Positions 47,655-57,305 are shown, counted from the first letter of the stretch. The stretch: 64,000 bases of DNA from Rugamonas brunnea (GCF_014042345.1 NZ_JACEZT010000001.1:248001-312000); one strand, 5' to 3'. The notes: generated from the sequence alone by a model not told the origin. Numbers and translations: made by a program.

Positions 47655-48581
47655 TCATTTGCCGGCCGCGGCGGCCGCCGCCCTGGTTGCAGGTTCGGCG
47701 GTGCCGACATCGATTTTGGCGCTGTCGCGCATCACATTTTCTTCCGTCTTCTTGTTCATCACAATGATGCTGATCCGGCGGTTGATGGGGTTGAACGGGT
47801 CTTGCTTGTCCAGGTAGGCGGCCGAGGCCAGGCCCACCACGCGCAGGATCTTGTTCTCGTTCATGCCGCCGGCCACCAGCGCCCGGCGCGAGGCGTTGGC
47901 GCGGTCGGCCGACAATTCCCAGTTGCTGTAGCCGGCCGTGCTCATGTAGGGGGTGGCGTCCGTGTGACCGGACAGGCCGATCTTGTTGGGCACGTCGTTC
48001 AGCACGAAGCCGATCTCGTACAGGATGTCGCGCGCGTACGGCTCCAGCTCGGCCTTGGCCAGCGCGAACATGGGGCGGTTCTTCTCGTCGACGATCTGGA
48101 TCCGCAAGCCTTCGCTGGTGAGGTCGAGCAGCAGCTGGTTCTTGTATTTGTTGAGCAGCGGATCGGACGAGATCTTGGCCTCGATCTTTTCCTTGAGCGC
48201 CTGCAGGCGCACGGTTTCCTCGTGTTCGAGCGCCTGCTTGGCGGCCGACAGGTTGTAGGTTTTCTTGATGGCGGGATCGTCGGTGGCCTTGACCTGGCCT
48301 TCCTTGCGCGTCAAGTCCTTGCCGCCGCCGGGGATGACGGACGAGCTGTCGCCGCTGCCGGCGCCGCCCTGCATGGCCACCTTGAGCGGGGTCTTGAAGT
48401 ATTCGGAGATGCCGTTCAGGTCGCCCTTGGTGGTCGAGCCGAGCAGCCACATCAGCAGGAAGAAGGCCATCATGGCCGTCACGAAGTCGGCGTACGCGAT
48501 CTTCCACGCGCCGCCGTGGTGACCGCCGCCGCTCTTCTTGATGCGCTTGACGATAATTGGCCGCAAGCCCTCTTCAGCCAT
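47655..48581 (-). CDS. motB: flagellar motor protein MotB
   Basis: A 308-residue stator subunit. After a short cytoplasmic start (KRIKKSGGGHHGGAWKIAYAD) a single TM helix carries Asp in YADFVTAMMAFFLLMWLL, the proton-carrying residue. The periplasmic OmpA-like domain with GHTDATPYMS binds peptidoglycan. It follows motA by 52 bp. MotA4-5B2 drives flagellar rotation with the proton gradient. Confidence 0.96.
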   Translation of the reverse strand: MAEEGLRPIIVKRIKKSGGGHHGGAWKIAYADFVTAMMAFFLLMWLLGSTTKGDLNGISEYFKTPLKVAMQGGAGSGDSSSVIPGGGKDLTRKEGQVKATDDPAIKKTYNLSAAKQALEHEETVRLQALKEKIEAKISSDPLLNKYKNQLLLDLTSEGLRIQIVDEKNRPMFALAKAELEPYARDILYEIGFVLNDVPNKIGLSGHTDATPYMSTAGYSNWELSADRANASRRALVAGGMNENKILRVVGLASAAYLDKQDPFNPINRRISIIVMNKKTEENVMRDSAKIDVGTAEPATRAAAAAAGK

Positions 48582-48633
48582 GTCCAGTCCTTGTGATGTG
48601 CTTCATACCTGAGATCATACCGTGCGACCGGAC

Positions 48634-49494
48634 TTACTTGGACTTCGATTTCTTGATATGGTCCTCTAACTCGGCGAAGGTCGGACGCTCCGTCGAGTAC
48701 AGCACCTTGCGGCCGAATTCCACGGCCAGCGCGGGCGCATAACCGTTCAGGCTGGCCAGCAGGGTGACCTTCACGCACTGGAACATCTTGGTCGATTCCT
48801 CCAGCTTCTGTTCCAGCAGGCTGGCCAGCGGACCGACGAAACCGTAGGCGAGCAGAATACCGAGGAAGGTGCCGACCAGCGCGTGCGCGATCAGGATACC
48901 GAGCTCGGCCGGCGGGATGCCCACCGATTCCATCGTGTGCACCACGCCCATCACGGCCGCCACGATACCGAACGCCGGCATGCCGTCGCCCAGCTTGGCC
49001 AGCGCGTGCGCCGGCACCATGCCCTCATGGTGGTGGGTCTCGATCTCGTTGTCCATCAGGTTCTCGATCTGGAACGCATCCATATTGCCCGACACCATCA
49101 GGCGCAGGTAGTCGGACATGAACTCGATGATGTGGTGGTCATGCAGCACGCCAGGATACTTGTTGAACAAGGGGCTCTCATGCGGCGAATCAATATCGCC
49201 TTCGATCGACATCAAGCCTTCCTTGCGGACCTTGGACAGGATGTCGAACAGCAGCGACATCAGTTCCATGTAGAGGTCCTTGGTGTAGCGCGAACCCTTG
49301 AGCAGGGTCGGCAGCGCGGCCAGCGTGGCCTTGATGGCCTTGCCGTTGTTACCGACCAGGAAGGCGCCCAGCGCCCCGCCGCCAATCATCACCAGTTCCA
49401 GCGGCTGCAGCAGCGCGGCCAGGTGACCGCCATTGAGCGCAAAACCGCCGAACACGCCAGCGCAGACTACGATATATCCGATTATGACTAACAA
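48634..49494 (-). CDS. motA: flagellar motor protein MotA
   Basis: A 286-residue inner-membrane stator subunit with four hydrophobic segments. VIIGYIVVCAGVFGGFALNGGHL is the first, and GTFLGILLAYGFVGPLAS lies in the third/fourth pair. The cytoplasmic loop between TM2 and TM3 contains the charged residues that meet FliG. The start codon is TTG (49494), supported by GAGGGGAG about 10 nt upstream and by the usual MotA N-terminus; no in-frame ATG fits. Confidence 0.95.
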   Translation of the reverse strand: MLVIIGYIVVCAGVFGGFALNGGHLAALLQPLELVMIGGGALGAFLVGNNGKAIKATLAALPTLLKGSRYTKDLYMELMSLLFDILSKVRKEGLMSIEGDIDSPHESPLFNKYPGVLHDHHIIEFMSDYLRLMVSGNMDAFQIENLMDNEIETHHHEGMVPAHALAKLGDGMPAFGIVAAVMGVVHTMESVGIPPAELGILIAHALVGTFLGILLAYGFVGPLASLLEQKLEESTKMFQCVKVTLLASLNGYAPALAVEFGRKVLYSTERPTFAELEDHIKKSKSK

Positions 49495-49682
49495 GTGCGC
49501 TGACTCCCCTCATTATGCTGCGCCGCCACACCCGGCTCCGTCACTATGGTGAACATGGACGCCGGATGCGCGAAGAGGGACAGAATGTAAGTTCATCCGC
49601 CCTCTGAATTCATCAAATTTATACGTGGAACTACAATAACGTGAGAAAGGCGACCCGGCAAGTAAATAACGCCAAATGATGC

Positions 49683-50495
49683 TTAAAAGTACCATGCGTA
49701 CAGGGGTGGACCGCCCTCGACGGGAGCGAGGGTGCGGTCGGGCGCGCGGGCGACGATGGCGAACTCATAACTGAGTAAAACGGTGCCAGGCCGCATTTCC
49801 GCTGACGCCTTGCGCCACAAGCCATCCATGGCGGCCGGCGACAGGTAGGCGAACACGAGATCGAATTGAGCGAAATCAAGTAATTCATAATCACCGCGCA
49901 GGAAGCGGGCCGCACTGCCCGCCAGCCTGGCCCGCACGGCGCTCACAGCCCAGGGCAGCGGCGCCAGTTCGATGCCGACGCAATCGGCATCGGGACGGCG
50001 GCGCGCCAGGTACAGCACCAGTCCGCCGAGGCCGCTGCCGATGTCGATCATGCGCACCGCCCCGGCCGGCAGCAATTGCTCGACCGCCTGCCACACGGCC
50101 AGGCGCGACGGGTAGTACGGCACCTGGGTGCGGAACGTCGACCAGTACAACACCAGCAGGAACAGGAAGCCGCCCAGGAACAGCGATGGCGGCAGGCGCA
50201 GCGCGCTGGCGCCCAGCAAGGCGACGGGAAACAGGAACTGGATGGGACGCCACCACGGCGCCAGTTCCAGCTTGTAGGTGACGAGGGCCGCCAGCGCGCC
50301 CTGCAGCAAGGCCACCGTCAGCAGCGTGACGGGCAGGCGCAAGGTGGCGAGCAGGTAAACGAGGAACAGCGTAGGCAGCACCGCCCCGCACTGGATCAGC
50401 AAGGCTTGCACGGCGGGCGCGCGCAGCAGGCGGCGCTGCCCGGTCGGCGCGGCGGCGGAGCCGCGGCGGGAGGCTGGACGATCGGGCCGGCTCAC
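49683..50495 (-). CDS. membrane-anchored class I methyltransferase
   Basis: A 270-residue protein with an N-terminal basic tail and four hydrophobic segments (about residues 30-125), then a SAM-binding domain with IDIGSGLGGLVLYLA (motif I) and GIELAPLPW (motif II). The catalytic substrate motif is not diagnostic. It lies between flhC and motA on the same strand, 41 bp after flhC. I do not know a described role for a membrane methyltransferase at this place; lipid, quinone or protein methylation are all open. Confidence 0.75.
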   Translation of the reverse strand: MSRPDRPASRRGSAAAPTGQRRLLRAPAVQALLIQCGAVLPTLFLVYLLATLRLPVTLLTVALLQGALAALVTYKLELAPWWRPIQFLFPVALLGASALRLPPSLFLGGFLFLLVLYWSTFRTQVPYYPSRLAVWQAVEQLLPAGAVRMIDIGSGLGGLVLYLARRRPDADCVGIELAPLPWAVSAVRARLAGSAARFLRGDYELLDFAQFDLVFAYLSPAAMDGLWRKASAEMRPGTVLLSYEFAIVARAPDRTLAPVEGGPPLYAWYF

Positions 50496-50535
50496 GCCCT
50501 GCCCCGCCCGGTTGCGGGCACAGTCTGGCGCGGGG

Positions 50536-51081
50536 TCACGCGGCCAGGGTGTCGGAATCGCGGGATTTCTTGGTCTTGCCGGCGCGCGAAGGCATGTGAC
50601 ACAGGCCGCAGACGTAGCTGCCGTTCAAGTCCATGCTGTCGACGATGAACTGGCCCTTGCACTTGCCGCAGGGCGCCAGTTCCAGCATTTTGCTGCCGAA
50701 GAAGCGCACCAGGGTCCAGGCGCGGGTCAGCGACAGCAGCGGTTCCTGGCCCGGTTCCGGCGGCATCTGCTCCAGGTACAGCTTGTAGGCCTTCATGATG
50801 GCTTCGATGCCGGTGGCGCCAGCATGGTCGACCAGAAACTTGTAGATATTAATGAACAGCGAAGAATGGATGTTCGGCTGCCAGGTGAGGAACCAGTCCG
50901 TCGAGAACGGCAGCATGCCCTTGGGCGGCGACACCCCTTTCAATTCCTTGTACAGCTTGAGCAGGCGCTCGCGCGACAGCGACACTTCCGATTCGAGCAA
51001 CTGCAGGCGCGCGCCAAGCTGGATCAGTTCGATCGCAAGCTGGATCTCCTGGGCTTCCGATACGACACTTTTCGTGGCCAT
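50536..51081 (-). CDS. flhC: flagellar master regulator subunit FlhC
   Basis: A 181-residue FlhC, partner of FlhD in the FlhD4C2 activator of class II flagellar genes. The four zinc-binding cysteines appear as CGKC and CGLC in the C-terminal part. N-terminal helices ([20 protein letters not shown]) match the family. It is 51 bp after flhD. The C-terminal tail beyond CGLC is basic and Ser-rich. Confidence 0.96.
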   Translation of the reverse strand: MATKSVVSEAQEIQLAIELIQLGARLQLLESEVSLSRERLLKLYKELKGVSPPKGMLPFSTDWFLTWQPNIHSSLFINIYKFLVDHAGATGIEAIMKAYKLYLEQMPPEPGQEPLLSLTRAWTLVRFFGSKMLELAPCGKCKGQFIVDSMDLNGSYVCGLCHMPSRAGKTKKSRDSDTLAA

Positions 51082-51132
51082 GATGTGCTCTCCTCGCTGT
51101 TGCCGGTTATTGCTGGTATGAAAGACAGAATC

Positions 51133-51450
51133 TTAAACGATTTCTTCCACCGGCTGGCCGGCCATCAGGATGGCAGCGTGCGACTGGGCCAGGGCGCGGT
51201 CCTTGTTGTGGCTGGTGAGCATGGACAGGATGGCGCTGTCGTCGAAGCGGAAGCGGGCCAGCATCATGTTGCCGCCAGCGAGCTTGAGGATCTGGGCGTT
51301 GCTCATGCCCTCGATCAGGTCGGCGATCTCGGCGGCGATACCCAGGCGGAAGATGGCCGTCACCTTGTCCGCACGAATCATTTGCTGGGCCAGCATCAGG
51401 TAGCTCAGGTTAGCGTCGCGAATTTCGGCCATCATATCGTTAGCAGTCAT
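51133..51450 (-). CDS. flhD: flagellar master regulator subunit FlhD
   Basis: A 105-residue FlhD. The N-terminal block EIRDANLSYLMLAQQMIRAD is strongly conserved in the family, and LGIAAEIADLIEGMSNAQIL follows. It begins the motility operon, with GAGGAGAAGG as ribosome-binding site. Its upstream region is long and A/T-tract-rich, which may carry regulation. Confidence 0.96.
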   Translation of the reverse strand: MTANDMMAEIRDANLSYLMLAQQMIRADKVTAIFRLGIAAEIADLIEGMSNAQILKLAGGNMMLARFRFDDSAILSMLTSHNKDRALAQSHAAILMAGQPVEEIV

Positions 51451-51731
51451 TTCCTTCTCCTCGATCCGTTATCTTCAGCGCGGAACACAATTGCGTTTCC
51501 AGTGAGATACATTCTGCGGGAGCAACAAAAAACCGAGTAGAGGCAACCCTCTGTATTTTTCGTCGGGAAATAGCGGGTGCGACCTGTCGGTGTTTTTCTT
51601 ACAAACACTCGCAGATCGGTGTCCTACGCCCTTGCGGCGCGGGTTTCAAGCGGTCGGGAAGCTTCAACAACATCCTGTCCTAAGCATCAAAATAGTTCGT
51701 TACGACGACGCTTTTTTGCCACATCTAACCC

Positions 51732-51885
51732 GGTTACGGCAGCCTTTTCAGGAACTTTAGGGTCTGGACGAAAAAAATTTGAAAATTTTTCGATTTTTTA
51801 CATCTGCCCTGCCGACTCCGGCCGAAGCACCTTTTCAGCCGCTTCTTGAAACTGGTAACGGCAGCGTTTTCGGGAACTTTAGGGT
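51732..51885. repeat. imperfect 32-bp direct repeat with A/T tracts
   Basis: 51732-51763 and 51854-51885 are identical at 29 of 32 positions and both contain GGAACTTTAGGGT. Each is followed by A/T runs with a shared TTTGAAAATTTTT. A third, weaker copy may begin near 51693. On the minus strand both units could encode PKVPE[KN]AAVT, but in different frames of the same strand. Confidence 0.7.
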
Positions 51886-51982
51886 TTTTTTGAATTTTTT
51901 TGAAAATTTTTGAAAAAAGTTTCGCGACCGGCCGCAAAGCCAGCATCCATGCGGGTTTGCGGGCCATCCGGCGATCCGGCGA

Positions 51983-52006
51983 ACGGCCCGCGCGGGCCGT
52001 TTTTTT
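51983..52006 (+). terminator. terminator upstream of kynU
   Basis: ACGGCCCGC (51983-51991) is followed directly by its complement GCGGGCCGT (51992-52000) and a T-run. It would stop plus-strand transcripts entering the kyn operon. No plus-strand gene is recognised ahead of it, so it may end an unannotated RNA. Confidence 0.65.
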
Positions 52007-52035
52007 GGCTAAAACACATAAAAAATTGCTACACT
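52005..52035 (+). promoter_or_regulatory. predicted kynU promoter
   Basis: TTGGCT (52005-52010) and TACACT (52030-52035) with a 19-bp spacer, following the terminator. Spacing is longer than ideal. Confidence 0.4.
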
Positions 52036-52055
52036 CGCGGCTCAGGCCCCAAATG

Positions 52056-52067
52056 TTGAGGCCTCAA
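52056..52067. promoter_or_regulatory. 12-bp perfect palindrome in the kynU leader
   Basis: TTGAGGCCTCAA lies between the predicted -10 box and the kynU start, about 21 bp downstream of the -10. A regulator bound here would block transcription. Lrp/AsnC-type KynR regulators control kyn genes in other bacteria, but no such gene is in the window. Confidence 0.4.
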
Positions 52068-52097
52068 GTATTTCCTCTACCCGAAGAAAGCTACTGA

Positions 52098-53348
52098 ATG
52101 ACAACTCGCATAGACTGTCAGGAACGCGACGCGCGTGATCCGCTCGCCGCCCTGCGCGACCAGTTCGATTTGCCGCAAGGCGTGATTTATCTGGATGGCA
52201 ACTCCCTGGGCGCCCGTCCGAAGGCGGCCCTGGCCCGCGCCCAGCACGTGATCGCCCAGGAATGGGGGCACGACCTGATCCGCAGCTGGAACACGGCCGG
52301 CTGGTTCGACCTGCCGCGCCGCTTGGGCGACCGGCTGGCCCCGCTGATCGGCGCCGCCGCCGGCGAGGTGGTGATCACCGACACCACCTCAGTCAACCTG
52401 TTCAAGGCGCTGGCCGCCGCCCTGCAGATGCAGGCCGACGATCCGCAACGGGCGGCGCGCCGCGTGATCGTCACCGAGCGCAGCAACTTCCCTACTGATA
52501 TTTATATGGCCGAAGGCTTGTCGGCGTGGCTGGCGCGCGGCTACACGGTGCGGCTGGTGGACGCGGTGGACGAACTGCCCCAGGCCATCGACGATGAGAC
52601 GGCCGTGGTCCTGCTCACCCACGTCAACTACCGCACCGGCTACCAGCACGACATGGCCGCCACCAGCACACTGGCCCATGCGCGCGGCGCCCTGATCGTG
52701 TGGGACCTGGCCCACTCGGCCGGCGCCGTGCCCGTCGACCTGCACGCGGGCGGCGCCGACCTGGCCGTCGGCTGCACCTATAAATACCTGAACGGCGGCC
52801 CCGGCGCGCCGGCCTTCATCTGGGTGCCCGCGCGGCACCAGGCCCGCTTCCGGCAACCGCTGTCGGGCTGGTGGGGCCACGCGGCGCCGTTCGCGATGAC
52901 GCCCCACTTCACCGCCACGGACGGCATCGGCCGCGCGCTGTGCGGCACCCAGCCCGTGGTGTCGCTGGCCATGGTCGAATGCGGCCTGGACGTGTTCGCG
53001 CAGACGACGATGGACGCCATCCGCGCCAAATCGCTGGCCCTGACCGACCTGTTCATCGCCCTGGTGGAACAGCGCTGCGCCGCCCACCCGCTGGCTCTGG
53101 TGACGCCGCGCGCCCACGCGCTGCGCGGCAGCCAGGTCAGCTTCAGCCATCCGCATGGCTATGCCGTGATGGCGGCCCTGATCGCGCGTGGCGTGATCGG
53201 CGACTACCGCGAACCGGCCATCATGCGCTTCGGCTTCACGCCGCTGTACACCAGCTTTGCCGACGTGTGGGACGCGGTCGAGATCCTGCGCGACATCCTG
53301 GACCGGCAAGCCTACGACGTGCACGCCAAGCGCGACGCCGTGACCTGA
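52098..53348 (+). CDS. kynU: kynureninase
   Basis: A 416-residue PLP enzyme that cleaves L-kynurenine to anthranilate and alanine. YLDGNSLG near residue 31 and the PLP site [11 protein letters not shown] with K229 are diagnostic, and D203 ([10 protein letters not shown]) should hold the pyridine nitrogen. It is followed after 21 bp by kynA, so tryptophan would be taken through N-formylkynurenine to anthranilate. The formamidase kynB is not in the window. Confidence 0.96.
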   Translation: MTTRIDCQERDARDPLAALRDQFDLPQGVIYLDGNSLGARPKAALARAQHVIAQEWGHDLIRSWNTAGWFDLPRRLGDRLAPLIGAAAGEVVITDTTSVNLFKALAAALQMQADDPQRAARRVIVTERSNFPTDIYMAEGLSAWLARGYTVRLVDAVDELPQAIDDETAVVLLTHVNYRTGYQHDMAATSTLAHARGALIVWDLAHSAGAVPVDLHAGGADLAVGCTYKYLNGGPGAPAFIWVPARHQARFRQPLSGWWGHAAPFAMTPHFTATDGIGRALCGTQPVVSLAMVECGLDVFAQTTMDAIRAKSLALTDLFIALVEQRCAAHPLALVTPRAHALRGSQVSFSHPHGYAVMAALIARGVIGDYREPAIMRFGFTPLYTSFADVWDAVEILRDILDRQAYDVHAKRDAVT

Positions 53349-53369
53349 CAACACCGACAAGAGCACACC

Positions 53370-54263
53370 ATGACTGAGCAGAACAAACAAGGCGCGGCCG
53401 GCGGCTGCCCGCACGCGGCCGGTGCCGCCCCCGCCGCCGAGGGCGCCCAGTGGCACGGCGCCCAGATGGACTTCAGCAAATCGATGAGCTACGGCGACTA
53501 CCTGGGGCTGGACCAGATCCTCAACGCCCAGCACCCGCTGTCGCCCAACCATAACGAGATGCTGTTCATCGTCCAGCACCAGACCAGCGAACTGTGGATG
53601 AAGCTGATGCTGCACGAGATGCACGCCGTGCGCGCCCACCTGCGGGCCGGCGACCTGGCGCCCGCCTTCAAGATGCTGGCCCGCGTGGCCCGCATCATGG
53701 ACCAGCTGGTGCACGCATGGGACGTGCTGGCCACCATGACGCCGCCCGAGTACACCGCCATCCGCCCCTACCTGGGCGCCTCGTCCGGCTTCCAGTCCTA
53801 CCAGTACCGCGAGATCGAATTCATCCTGGGGAACAAGAACGCCGCCCTGCTCAACGTGCACAACACCACGCCGGAAGTGTTCGCCCTGCTCGACACGGCG
53901 CTGCGCACGCCATCCGTGTACGACGAGGCGATCCAGCTGCTGGCCCGCAATGGCCTGACCATCGCGCCCGAGCGCCTGAACGCGGACTGCACCCAGCCCA
54001 CGGTGGCCGACGCCTCCGTCAAGGCGGCCTGGCTGGAGGTGTACCGCGACCCGGACCACCATTGGGCCCTGTACGAGCTGGCCGAAAAGCTGGTCGACCT
54101 GGAGACGGCCTTCCGCTTCTGGCGCTTCCGCCACGTGACGACGGTCGAGCGCATCATCGGCTTCAAGACCGGCACCGGCGGCACGGCCGGCGTGAGCTAC
54201 CTGCGCAAGATGCTGGACGTGGTGCTGTTCCCCGAACTGTTCGCGCTGCGCACCGAACTGTAG
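53370..54263 (+). CDS. kynA: tryptophan 2,3-dioxygenase
   Basis: A 297-residue heme dioxygenase that opens the indole ring of tryptophan. [18 protein letters not shown] (around H70) is the substrate-side block, and [19 protein letters not shown] contains the proximal heme ligand H255 and the Thr/Gly substrate loop. The first 30 residues are a variable Ala/Gly-rich extension. Second gene of the kyn operon. Confidence 0.96.
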   Translation: MTEQNKQGAAGGCPHAAGAAPAAEGAQWHGAQMDFSKSMSYGDYLGLDQILNAQHPLSPNHNEMLFIVQHQTSELWMKLMLHEMHAVRAHLRAGDLAPAFKMLARVARIMDQLVHAWDVLATMTPPEYTAIRPYLGASSGFQSYQYREIEFILGNKNAALLNVHNTTPEVFALLDTALRTPSVYDEAIQLLARNGLTIAPERLNADCTQPTVADASVKAAWLEVYRDPDHHWALYELAEKLVDLETAFRFWRFRHVTTVERIIGFKTGTGGTAGVSYLRKMLDVVLFPELFALRTEL

Positions 54264-54360
54264 CGGTACGGCGACCTGCTCTCGCCCGCGACGGCAGCGC
54301 AAATTCCTTATCCCAGCAAGAGGAACTCCTCCTTTTACGGTCCGGTCTAACGGTGGCGGG

Positions 54361-54373
54361 CGACGGTCCGTCC
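54361..54373. repeat. 13-bp direct repeat, left copy, flanking the CHRD gene
   Basis: CGACGGTCCGTCC, identical to the copy at 55019-55031. The core GACGG-T-CCGTC is itself a palindrome. Confidence 0.5.
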
Positions 54374-54403
54374 GCCGTTTCAAGAACCAGCAAAGGAGAT
54401 AAG

Positions 54404-55015
54404 ATGAACAAGCAAATCCGACACGGTGCGGCAGCGCTCGCGCTACTGCTCTCGACCATGACAGCGGCCCATGCGGCCAGCTATGCCTTCCTGCTCGACG
54501 GGGCCCACGAAGACCCGGCCAACGCCTCCAAGGGCATAGGCGCGGCGGTGATCGACTTCAACGACATGATGCACCAGTTGCAGGTGACGGTGGCCTATGG
54601 CGGGCTCGATGGGGTGACCACGGCCGCCCACGTCCACTGCTGCACCACCACGGCCGGCACTGGCAGCGCCATCGAGGCGACGGAGCTGCCCAGCCTGACG
54701 GGCTTCCCGATGGGCGGCCACGGCGGCGCCTACAGCCACCTGTTCGATACCTCGCAGGCCAGCAGCTGGAACCCGGCCTTCATCACGGCCCACGGCGGCA
54801 CCACCTCAGGCGCGGAAAAAGCGCTGGTGGCCGGGCTGGCGAGCGGCGAAGCCTACCTCAACATCCACACGGACAAATATCCGAACGGTGAAATCCGCGG
54901 CTTCACGACACCGGTCTCCCCCGTGCCGGAACCGGGCGGCTTCGCCATGCTGGCCGCCGGCCTGCCCATGCTGCTGCTGGGGCGGCGCCGCCGCAACAAC
55001 AGCAGCGGCAACTGA
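54404..55015 (+). CDS. CHRD-domain protein with PEP-CTERM anchor
   Basis: A 203-residue exported protein with a signal peptide (cleavage near AHA). The body matches a CHRD domain: FLLDGAHEDPANASKG near the start, then AAHVHCC and EAYLNIHTDKYPNGEIRGF near the end. The C-terminus is a PEP-CTERM signal: VPEPGG, a hydrophobic helix and GRRRR. Such proteins are processed by an exosortase, not present here, and retained at the surface or released with exopolysaccharide. AAAGGAGAT precedes ATG 54404. Confidence 0.85.
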   Translation: MNKQIRHGAAALALLLSTMTAAHAASYAFLLDGAHEDPANASKGIGAAVIDFNDMMHQLQVTVAYGGLDGVTTAAHVHCCTTTAGTGSAIEATELPSLTGFPMGGHGGAYSHLFDTSQASSWNPAFITAHGGTTSGAEKALVAGLASGEAYLNIHTDKYPNGEIRGFTTPVSPVPEPGGFAMLAAGLPMLLLGRRRRNNSSGN

Positions 55016-55018
55016 GCG

Positions 55019-55031
55019 CGACGGTCCGTCC
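55019..55031. repeat. 13-bp direct repeat, right copy, flanking the CHRD gene
   Basis: CGACGGTCCGTCC, 3 bp after the CHRD stop. The pair brackets the gene with about 645 bp between. Confidence 0.5.
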
Positions 55032-55034
55032 ATG

Positions 55035-55071
55035 AAAAAGGCGCCATGCCCACTCACGTGAACATGGCGCC
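55035..55071 (-). terminator. rho-independent terminator of htpG
   Basis: GGCGCCATG (55040-55048) pairs with CATGGCGCC (55063-55071); on the minus strand it is followed by TTTTT. It lies about 43 nt after the htpG stop. Confidence 0.85.
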
Positions 55072-55113
55072 CGGACTGCTACCGGCCCAGCGGCCGGTTG
55101 CCGACACGACGGC

Positions 55114-57033
55114 TTACTTGGCCGCGCCGTTGAGCAGCATTTCGTTCAAACGCTTGACGAAGGTGGCCGGATCGCTGAGCGAGCCGCCTTCGGCCAGCAT
55201 GGCCTGGTCGAACAGGATGTGGGCCCAGTCGTTGAACTGGCTGCCCGCATCCTGGTATTTCAGGCGCGTCACCAGCGGGTGGTTGGGGTTGATTTCCAGG
55301 ATGGGCTTGGAATCCGGCGCGTTCTGGCCGGCCGCCTTCAGCATGCGCAGCAGGTTGCCCGACAGTTCGTGCTCGTCCGCCACCAGGCAGGCCGGCGAAT
55401 CGGTCAGGCGGAACGTCACGCGCACATCCTTGGCCTTCTCGCCCAGCGCTTCCTTCATCTTGGCCACCAGGTCCTTGTAGGAGGTCTCGGTTTCCTCGTG
55501 TTCCTTCTTCTCGGCCTCGTCCTCCAGCTTGCCCAGGTCCAGGCCGCCCTTGGCCACCGACACCAACTCCTTGCCTTCGTAGTCCTGCAGGAACGACAGC
55601 ATCCACTCGTCCACGCGGTCCGTCAGCAGCAGCACTTCCACGCCCTTCTTGCGGAAGATCTCCAGGTGCGGGCTGTTCTTGGCGGCCTTGTAGTTATCGG
55701 CCGTGACGTAGTAGATCTTGTCCTGGCCTTCCTTCAGGCGCGCCACGTACTGCTCGAACGAGACGTTCTGCTCGTCGCTGTCGTTGTGGGTGGAGGCGAA
55801 GCGCAGCAGCTTGGCCAGGCGCTCCTTGTTGGTGGCGTCCTCGCCGATGCCCTCTTTCAGCACCTGGCCGAACTCCTTCCAGAAGGTGGCGTACTTGTCC
55901 TTCTTGTCCTGCTCGTCGGCGTTGGCCAGTTCCTCCAGCATGCCGATCACGCGCTTGGTGGAGCCGTCGCGGATCACCTTCACGTCGCGCGACTCCTGCA
56001 GGATTTCGCGCGACACGTTCAGCGGCAGGTCGGCCGAGTCGATCACCCCTTTCACGAAACGCAGGTAGGTCGGCATCAGCTGCTCGGCGTCGTCCATGAT
56101 GAACACGCGCTTGACGTACAGCTTGATGCCGCTGCGCTTGTTGCGGTCCCACAGGTCGAACGGGGCCTTGGCCGGGATGTACAGCAGCTGCGTGTATTCG
56201 CTGCGGCCTTCCACGCGGTTGTGGGTATGGGTCAGCGGCGCCTGGAAGTCGTGCGAGACGTGCTTGTAGAATTCCTCGTACTGCTCGTCGGTGATGTCGG
56301 ACTTGTTGCGGGCCCACAGCGCGCTGGCCTGGTTGATGGTTTCCAGCTCGTCCTTGAGCACGGTCTCCTTTTTCTCCTCGTCCCACTCTTCCTTGCGCAT
56401 CACGATGGGCAGCGAGATGTGGTCCGAGTACTTGCGGATGATGGACTTGAGCTTCCAGCTCGACAGCAGCTCATCCTCGCCTTCGCGCAGGTGCAGGATG
56501 ATGTCGGTGCCGCGCGAGGCCTTCTCGATCTGCTCCACGCTGTAATCGCCCTCGCCGCCCGATTCCCAGCGCACCGCCTCGTTGGCGGCCGCGCCGGCGC
56601 GGCGGGTCTCGACCGTGATCTTGTCGGCCACGATGAAGCCGGAGTAGAAGCCCACGCCGAACTGGCCGATCAGGGCCGCGTCCTGCTGCTGGTCGCCCGA
56701 CAGCTTGCCGAAGAATTCCTTGGTGCCCGACTTGGCGATGGTGCCCAGGTGCGAGATGGCTTCCTCGCGGTTCATGCCGATGCCGTTGTCGGAAATGGTG
56801 ATGGTGCGCGCTTCCTTGTCGAAGCTAACCTTGATTTTCAGTTCGTGATCGTTGCCGTACAAAGCGTCGTTGTTGATCGCCTCGAAGCGCAGCTTGTCGG
56901 CCGCGTCCGACGCGTTCGACACCAGCTCGCGCAGGAAGATTTCCTTGTTCGAGTACAGCGAGTGGATCATCAGTTGCAGCAGCTGCTTCACTTCAGCTTG
57001 AAAGCCCAGGGTTTGCTTTTCGTTGTCAGCCAT
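55114..57033 (-). CDS. htpG: chaperone protein HtpG (Hsp90)
   Basis: A 639-residue bacterial Hsp90. The GHKL ATPase domain includes [17 protein letters not shown] and GQFGVGFYS. The middle domain has [18 protein letters not shown], and the C-terminal dimerisation domain ends the protein. It refolds client proteins using ATP and works with DnaK. It is preceded by a sigma-32-type promoter and followed by a terminator, so it is a single-gene unit. Confidence 0.97.
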   Translation of the reverse strand: MADNEKQTLGFQAEVKQLLQLMIHSLYSNKEIFLRELVSNASDAADKLRFEAINNDALYGNDHELKIKVSFDKEARTITISDNGIGMNREEAISHLGTIAKSGTKEFFGKLSGDQQQDAALIGQFGVGFYSGFIVADKITVETRRAGAAANEAVRWESGGEGDYSVEQIEKASRGTDIILHLREGEDELLSSWKLKSIIRKYSDHISLPIVMRKEEWDEEKKETVLKDELETINQASALWARNKSDITDEQYEEFYKHVSHDFQAPLTHTHNRVEGRSEYTQLLYIPAKAPFDLWDRNKRSGIKLYVKRVFIMDDAEQLMPTYLRFVKGVIDSADLPLNVSREILQESRDVKVIRDGSTKRVIGMLEELANADEQDKKDKYATFWKEFGQVLKEGIGEDATNKERLAKLLRFASTHNDSDEQNVSFEQYVARLKEGQDKIYYVTADNYKAAKNSPHLEIFRKKGVEVLLLTDRVDEWMLSFLQDYEGKELVSVAKGGLDLGKLEDEAEKKEHEETETSYKDLVAKMKEALGEKAKDVRVTFRLTDSPACLVADEHELSGNLLRMLKAAGQNAPDSKPILEINPNHPLVTRLKYQDAGSQFNDWAHILFDQAMLAEGGSLSDPATFVKRLNEMLLNGAAK

Positions 57034-57089
57034 TTTTACCTCTAGTTAGTCTCGGTTGATACAGATTTTGTTGCACGGATTTTCCGGAG

Positions 57090-57115
57090 GTGGGGATTAT
57101 ATGAGCGAATTCAAG
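57090..57115 (-). promoter_or_regulatory. sigma-32 heat-shock promoter of htpG
   Basis: On the minus strand: CTTGAA (57115-57110), 14-bp spacer, CCCCAC (57095-57090), close to the CTTGAAA-N13-15-CCCCATNT consensus. The 5' UTR would be about 50 nt. Confidence 0.8.
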
Positions 57116-57305
57116 CCCATAGGAAAAATTGCCTGCCCAAACGTAAAACTTGCATCTTAGCGTGTGACAATTGGCGTATTTCCCCGTTGTTTTACTGCCT
57201 ATATTGAACACAGCCGCGCTCGCTCCCAGCCACGCGGCGCGGCACAAAAACCAGCAGTCCTGATCCACGCCGGGTCCAGGGTGCATCCAAAAACGGGGGG
57301 ACGTC

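Larger units (their letters stand above)
51451..52097. other. 647-bp intergenic region between flhD and kynU
   Basis: No convincing gene. It holds the flhD upstream region, a duplicated 32-bp segment with long A/T tracts, a terminator facing kynU and a predicted kynU promoter. A basic minus-strand frame (51734-51967) exists but is interrupted relative to the repeat and I do not call it. Confidence 0.6.

Noticed and set aside
51734..51967. Basic 77-residue minus-strand protein
   Set aside because: It lies in a duplicated A/T-rich segment where the second unit keeps the same peptide only in another frame; more likely a decayed repeat than a gene.
52389..54383. 664-residue frame antisense to kynU and kynA
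   Set aside because: Covers two well-identified enzymes on the other strand and shows only antisense-type low-complexity composition.
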